From Flavobacteriales bacterium (GTDB lineage Bacteria; Bacteroidota; Bacteroidia; NS11-12g; UBA9320), in assembly GCA_020635435.1 (NCBI GenBank), contig JACJZU010000001.1, forward strand, positions 744,001 to 808,000: a DNA stretch of 64,000 bases, given 5' to 3'. The translations under genes and the position numbers were made by a program. Positions 60,647 through 64,000 of this stretch are shown piece after piece. Under the pieces are notes generated by a model. It ran no database searches. It was not told the DNA's origin and saw only the letters and a list, made by a program, of their open reading frames with translations. Position 1 is the stretch's first letter, and every line of letters starts with the position of its first letter.

Positions 60647-60683
60647 AATTAAATTCGGCAAAGCAAATTTACCGAATTCTTCT

Positions 60684-61103
60684 CTAGAATCGCTCCAGAG
60701 CAGAGAAGAAGAACGAAGCTTCGATCTCCGCATTTGCATCGCTGTCCGAACCGTGAACGGCGTTTGCGTCAATGGATTTCGCGTACTTTCGGCGAATTGT
60801 ACCCTCTGCCGCTTCAGCCGGATTCGTCGCTCCGATAAGTTTACGAAAATCTTCTACTGCGTTGTCTTTTTCCAATACCGCAGCCACGATCGGTCCGGAA
60901 CTCATGAATCCAACTAATTCACCGTAAAATGGACGCTCTTTATGCACCGCGTAAAAAGCTCCTGCCTGTGCTTCAGTCAACCAGGTGTATTTCATCGCGC
61001 GTACCTTAAAGCCACCCTGAATGAAATCATTTAAAATGTTTCCCATGTGCCCGTTTGCCACTGCATCGGGCTTGATCATTGTAAAAGTGATGTTACCAGC
61101 CAT
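60684..61103 (-). CDS. ndk: Nucleoside diphosphate kinase
   Basis: Balances nucleoside triphosphate pools by gamma-phosphate transfer through a phosphohistidine. The 139-aa protein begins MAGNITFTMIKPDAVANGH; the active-site His is in DANAVHGSDSDANAEIE, and IGATNPAEAAEGTIRRKYA is the usual nucleotide-binding segment. The ATG at 61103 gives the family length; a longer frame to 61187 is not supported. It is divergent from nrnA. Confidence 0.96.
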   Translation of the reverse strand: MAGNITFTMIKPDAVANGHMGNILNDFIQGGFKVRAMKYTWLTEAQAGAFYAVHKERPFYGELVGFMSSGPIVAAVLEKDNAVEDFRKLIGATNPAEAAEGTIRRKYAKSIDANAVHGSDSDANAEIEASFFFSALERF

Positions 61104-61136
61104 TGTTATACTTTCCAGTCCTTCTAAAAAACGGCG

Positions 61137-61144
61137 CAAAAATA
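61137..61144 (-). promoter_or_regulatory. -7 element for ndk
   Basis: Minus strand TATTTTTG fits TAnnTTTG, 33 bases upstream of the ndk ATG. No TTG element is evident at the usual distance. Confidence 0.45.
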
Positions 61145-61185
61145 GGTTTAGTTGATCTGATTTGGCGAGTTTTGCCGGAATTTCC

Positions 61186-62214
61186 ATGATTTCTCAACTA
61201 GAAGATACAACACAAGGCCTGGAACATTTGATCACTGCCGGGAGTGAAACCAAAATTGTGATCACTACCCATCACAAGCCCGATGCTGATGCACTAGGCT
61301 CATCCCTGGGCCTGTTTCATTTTTTGAATGGCCGTGGGTTGGACGTTCAGGTAATCAGTCCCACAGATTATCCCGCATTTCTGAAATGGATGCCAGGTGA
61401 GGAAAGTGTCCTGAACTTTGAAGAGAACCCCGAAAGATCTTCAGAGATCATCGCCCTTGCTGATCTCATCTTCTGTCTAGATTTCAATGATCTGAGCCGG
61501 ATTAACGAAATGGGTGCCCTGGTTGATCAAAGTGGAGCTTTAACGGTGATGATCGATCATCACCGAAACCCTTCTGGATTCGATACACATCGTTTTTGGA
61601 CCATTCATACGAGTTCAACTTCTGAACTGATCTACAATTTTATTGTAAAATTTGGCTCAGAAGCCGAAGTGAGCAAGTCGATCGGCGAATGCCTCTATGC
61701 CGGGATAATGGCCGATACAGGTTCATTCCGCTTTTCATCTACAAGTGGTCAAACCCACCGAATAGTTGCGAGCCTCATGGATCGGGGTGTAGTACCGCAT
61801 GAGATCCATTCCCACCTCAACGACAATTTCACCCTCAATCGCTTCAAACTGATGGGGTACGTCCTTTACGAAAAACTACAGGTTCTACCGGAATACAATA
61901 CCGCCCTGGTAGCACTTTCACGTGAAGAGATCCAAAAATTTGGCATCCAGACCGGAGATACCGAAGGTTTTGTAAATTTCGGTCTCGGTATTCAGGGCAT
62001 CAAACTCAGTGTTCTCATCATTGATCGCACCAAACTGATCAAAATGTCGTTTCGCTCTAAGGATGACTTCCCGTGCAACGAACTGGCATCCAAACACTTT
62101 AGTGGAGGTGGACACCTGAATGCCGCCGGAGGTTCTTCAACCGAAAGCCTGGATGAAGTTGTGGATCGCTTTCTGAAAATTCTACCGGAATATGCCGACA
62201 AACTGGTTCAATAA
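61186..62214 (+). CDS. nrnA: DHH-family phosphoesterase, NrnA-like (nanoRNase/pAp phosphatase)
   Basis: 342 aa. DHH motifs: THHKPDADALGSSLGL (metal ligands), LDFNDLSR, and VMIDHHRNPSGF; the DHHA1 substrate domain ends FSGGGHLNAAGG. Relatives degrade short RNA oligonucleotides, pAp or cyclic dinucleotide products. The ATG at 61186 is used; an upstream TTG at 61162 is less likely. It overlaps the next gene by 23 bases, so translation is probably coupled. Confidence 0.9.
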   Translation: MISQLEDTTQGLEHLITAGSETKIVITTHHKPDADALGSSLGLFHFLNGRGLDVQVISPTDYPAFLKWMPGEESVLNFEENPERSSEIIALADLIFCLDFNDLSRINEMGALVDQSGALTVMIDHHRNPSGFDTHRFWTIHTSSTSELIYNFIVKFGSEAEVSKSIGECLYAGIMADTGSFRFSSTSGQTHRIVASLMDRGVVPHEIHSHLNDNFTLNRFKLMGYVLYEKLQVLPEYNTALVALSREEIQKFGIQTGDTEGFVNFGLGIQGIKLSVLIIDRTKLIKMSFRSKDDFPCNELASKHFSGGGHLNAAGGSSTESLDEVVDRFLKILPEYADKLVQ

Positions 62215-63052
62215 ATACAGACTCCCATTGAGTATCGCATTGATCGTGAGCATTAGCTCCTTACAATCCTGTGTAAAGGAAAAAGCGGTGGAGTTAACCA
62301 CCGCACCAAGCGGCTTGCGGTACCACTTCTTTCACACAGAATCCACGGGCAAAACCGGAAGTGTTGGTGATGTTTATGCATTGAACATGGTGATCCGAAA
62401 CATACGTGATTCGGTGCTGCTCGATCGCCAACTCCTCTTCGAACGTTTCAAGCCGATCTATCCGGGAGATTTTCACGAAGCTCTCAGTTACTTGCATGTT
62501 GGCGATAGCGCATTGTTTCAATTAGCAGCCGATTCTTTTTTCGCACACCATGGAATGAATCTTCCAAAAGGTGTAAATCCGGGAGAGGATGTGAAACTTT
62601 ATCTGGGCTGTGACCGCATAATGAACCCGATCGAAAATGCGATCTATATGAACGAGGAAGAGTTGAAGAAGATCAATGCCTTTATTGAACGCAAGAACTG
62701 GGAATTGCAAACAGACAGCACAGGTATCAAATGGGAGCGACTTACAGCATCGGTTCCGGCCGGTCCTGCGATCGAGATCGGAGATAGCGTAGAGATCAGC
62801 TACCTCTACTACACTTTGGAAGAAAAGATCATTCAACAATCCAAGCAGGGAGACTACTGGAAGTTCATGGTTGGCGACCAGCGCCGGATCGCCGGACTCA
62901 CCAGGGCACTAACCCTTATGAAGGGTGGTGAAAAGATTCGTGCTATAATCCCATATGCTTTGGCCTTTGGAGAGGGAGGAATGCCGCCAATGATACCTCC
63001 ATTCACAACCATTGTTCTGGAAATAGAAGTCCATAATGTGATCAAACAATGA
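62192..63052 (+). CDS. FKBP-type peptidyl-prolyl isomerase lipoprotein with two FKBP-like domains
   Basis: 286 aa; signal peptide with lipobox SLQSC (Cys 27). The first FKBP-like domain (about 45-150) is degenerate; the second (about 170-285) has GDSVEISYLYYTLEE, GLTRALTLMKGGEKIRAIIP, ALAFGEGGMPPMIPPFTTI and LEIEV, close to the FKBP core. It probably assists folding of exported proteins in the periplasm, like the GldI family of gliding bacteria, although a direct link is not shown. ATGA overlap with the next FKBP gene. Confidence 0.85.
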   Translation: MPTNWFNKYRLPLSIALIVSISSLQSCVKEKAVELTTAPSGLRYHFFHTESTGKTGSVGDVYALNMVIRNIRDSVLLDRQLLFERFKPIYPGDFHEALSYLHVGDSALFQLAADSFFAHHGMNLPKGVNPGEDVKLYLGCDRIMNPIENAIYMNEEELKKINAFIERKNWELQTDSTGIKWERLTASVPAGPAIEIGDSVEISYLYYTLEEKIIQQSKQGDYWKFMVGDQRRIAGLTRALTLMKGGEKIRAIIPYALAFGEGGMPPMIPPFTTIVLEIEVHNVIKQ

Positions 63053-63462
63053 AGCCCCTAGGTCCTATTTTCATCCTGCTTCTCAACTCATTGGCCGGTG
63101 TACTCAACTGCTACGGTCAGGATCTAGAGAAAACTTTTAGCGGCCTCCAATACGCTGTTTTGCAAGAAGGAGATGGGGAACAAGCTTATAACAATCGTCG
63201 GGTTACCATTGCATATCTCGGTTCATTCCAAAATGGACAGGTATTCGATTCCAGTTCCGCCGAAGGTTTCACCTTCGTGTTGGGTAGAGGGCAGGTTGTA
63301 AGCGGGATGGATGAGGGAATTCGTTTAATGACCGTTGGAAGCACCTATCGTTTTGTGATCCCACCTAAGTTGGCCTATGGCAAAAAGGGAATTCCCGGGC
63401 GTATACCCCCTAATGAAACCCTTATTTTTGAAGTTACTTTACTTCAGGTAGAAGACCTGTGA
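63049..63462 (+). CDS. FKBP-type peptidyl-prolyl cis-trans isomerase
   Basis: A 137-aa exported protein with a cleavable signal peptide (ending near NCYGQ). A single FKBP domain: VTIAYLGSFQNGQVFDSS, FTFVLGRGQVVSGMDEGIRLM, GSTYRFVIPPKLAYGKKGIPG and IPPNETLIFEVTLL, with the usual binding-pocket residues present. It overlaps the preceding FKBP gene as ATGA and is followed by a sugar-nucleotide gene after 2 bases. Confidence 0.92.
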   Translation: MKPLGPIFILLLNSLAGVLNCYGQDLEKTFSGLQYAVLQEGDGEQAYNNRRVTIAYLGSFQNGQVFDSSSAEGFTFVLGRGQVVSGMDEGIRLMTVGSTYRFVIPPKLAYGKKGIPGRIPPNETLIFEVTLLQVEDL

Positions 63463-63464
63463 TT

Positions 63465-64000
63465 ATGAAGAAGATCCTGATAACCGGCGGAGCCGGATTC
63501 ATTGGCTCACATGTGGTGCGATTGTTCGTTCGGAAGTATCCCACCTACGAGATCGTGAACCTCGACAAACTCACCTATGCCGGTAACCTGGAAAATCTCC
63601 GGGATGTTGAGAAATTACCGAATTACCGATTTCTAAAAGCCGACATTACCGACGGCGACACAATGCTCCAACTCTTTGAAAAAGAAAAGTTCAATGGGGT
63701 TATACACCTTGCCGCGGAAAGTCATGTGGATCGGAGCATATTGAATCCCATGGACTTTGTGATCACCAACGTGATCGGAACGGTGAACCTGCTCAATGCA
63801 TTCAAAGCACATGGCGATATGACGGATGGTTTATTCTATCATATTTCAACCGACGAAGTTTATGGAACTCTGGGCGATTCAGGATTCTTCACGGAAGAGA
63901 CCTCTTACCAGCCAAACAGCCCCTATTCGGCTAGCAAAGCAAGCTCCGATCATTTCGTGCGCGCCTGGCACGAAACCTTCAAACTTCCCGTAGTGATATC
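63465..64000 (+). CDS. rfbB: dTDP-glucose 4,6-dehydratase (partial, 5' end)
   Basis: The first 178 codons are in the window; the gene runs past 64000. It is a short-chain dehydrogenase: the NAD-binding motif is ILITGGAGFIGSHVVRLF, the substrate loop includes NLDKLTYAGNLENL, then HLAAESHVDRSI, and the active-site Thr-Asp-Glu is in HISTDEVYGTLG with the Tyr-x-x-x-Lys motif in SPYSASKASSDH. It dehydrates dTDP-glucose for deoxysugar (for example rhamnose) synthesis for surface polysaccharides. It starts 2 bases after the FKBP stop. Confidence 0.93.
   Translation, partial: MKKILITGGAGFIGSHVVRLFVRKYPTYEIVNLDKLTYAGNLENLRDVEKLPNYRFLKADITDGDTMLQLFEKEKFNGVIHLAAESHVDRSILNPMDFVITNVIGTVNLLNAFKAHGDMTDGLFYHISTDEVYGTLGDSGFFTEETSYQPNSPYSASKASSDHFVRAWHETFKLPVVI

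Larger units (their letters stand above)
60035..60683. other. Gene-poor region between the rnf operon and ndk
   Basis: Holds the terminator, the CAU tRNA and the four-unit repeat array listed separately. At 60109-60121 the small hairpin GGGAGCCGCTCCC could contribute to ending the rnf transcript, though no T run follows. No protein-coding frame is convincing. Confidence 0.7.

Overview
The window looks like a chromosomal segment of a Bacteroidota bacterium, most likely Flavobacteriales. The signs are a type III glutamine synthetase, an Omp28-like lipoprotein, a PorE-like OmpA lipoprotein, short Rnf subunits, DUF2723 and DUF4834 proteins, few Shine-Dalgarno sites, and several promoters that fit the Bacteroidota pattern (TTG or TTTG, about 19-21 bases, then TAnnTTTG). 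The exact family cannot be fixed from the sequence alone. Both window ends cut genes: nusA at the left and a dTDP-glucose 4,6-dehydratase at the right.

Layout. 0-31 kb is mostly housekeeping: rimP-nusA, a 2OG-Fe(II) oxygenase, a DUF2723 membrane glycosyltransferase with rlmB, carB without its regulatory domain, prfA, glutamine synthetase III, a PorE-like lipoprotein with an extra retropepsin-like end, purM, an Omp28-like lipoprotein and rlmN. A minus-strand run follows: tatA, gatA, a lytic-transglycosylase-like LysM protein lacking its catalytic Glu, an SGNH hydrolase and a small membrane protein. Then come a 3-hydroxyanthranilate dioxygenase, tRNA-Val, a sugar dehydrogenase, an RND exporter and a potassium channel. 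30-36 kb holds a partner-switching signalling pair (STAS protein plus a 1317-aa sensor/phosphatase/kinase), a bestrophin channel and a histone-H1-tailed HTH protein. 36-45 kb holds a Thermus-type isocitrate dehydrogenase, a GT-C glycosyltransferase, a DUF2130 protein and an accessory-looking stretch: a candidate structured RNA, two orphan proteins, a PcfJ-like protein and a WYL regulator.

The most distinctive locus is 45.7-60.0 kb, eleven closely packed genes on the + strand: korA, korB, a giant PFOR-like protein with a C-terminal ferredoxin domain, rnfB, a second giant PFOR-like protein with two [4Fe-4S] motifs, rnfC, rnfD, rnfG, rnfE, rnfA, and a 53-residue Cys-rich membrane protein. Nearly all junctions are ATGA overlaps or gaps under 12 bases. 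It reads as one unit joining ferredoxin-dependent 2-oxoacid oxidation to the ion-pumping Rnf complex. The two giant proteins appear to be paralogues that have lost enzyme function and could be dedicated electron carriers or scaffolds.

Right after it, between a tRNA with anticodon CAU and ndk, lies an array of four 98-99 bp direct repeats. Each carries a copy of the tRNA 5' half interrupted by palindromes. The window ends with ndk, an NrnA-type phosphoesterase, two FKBP-type prolyl isomerases and the start of a sugar-nucleotide gene.
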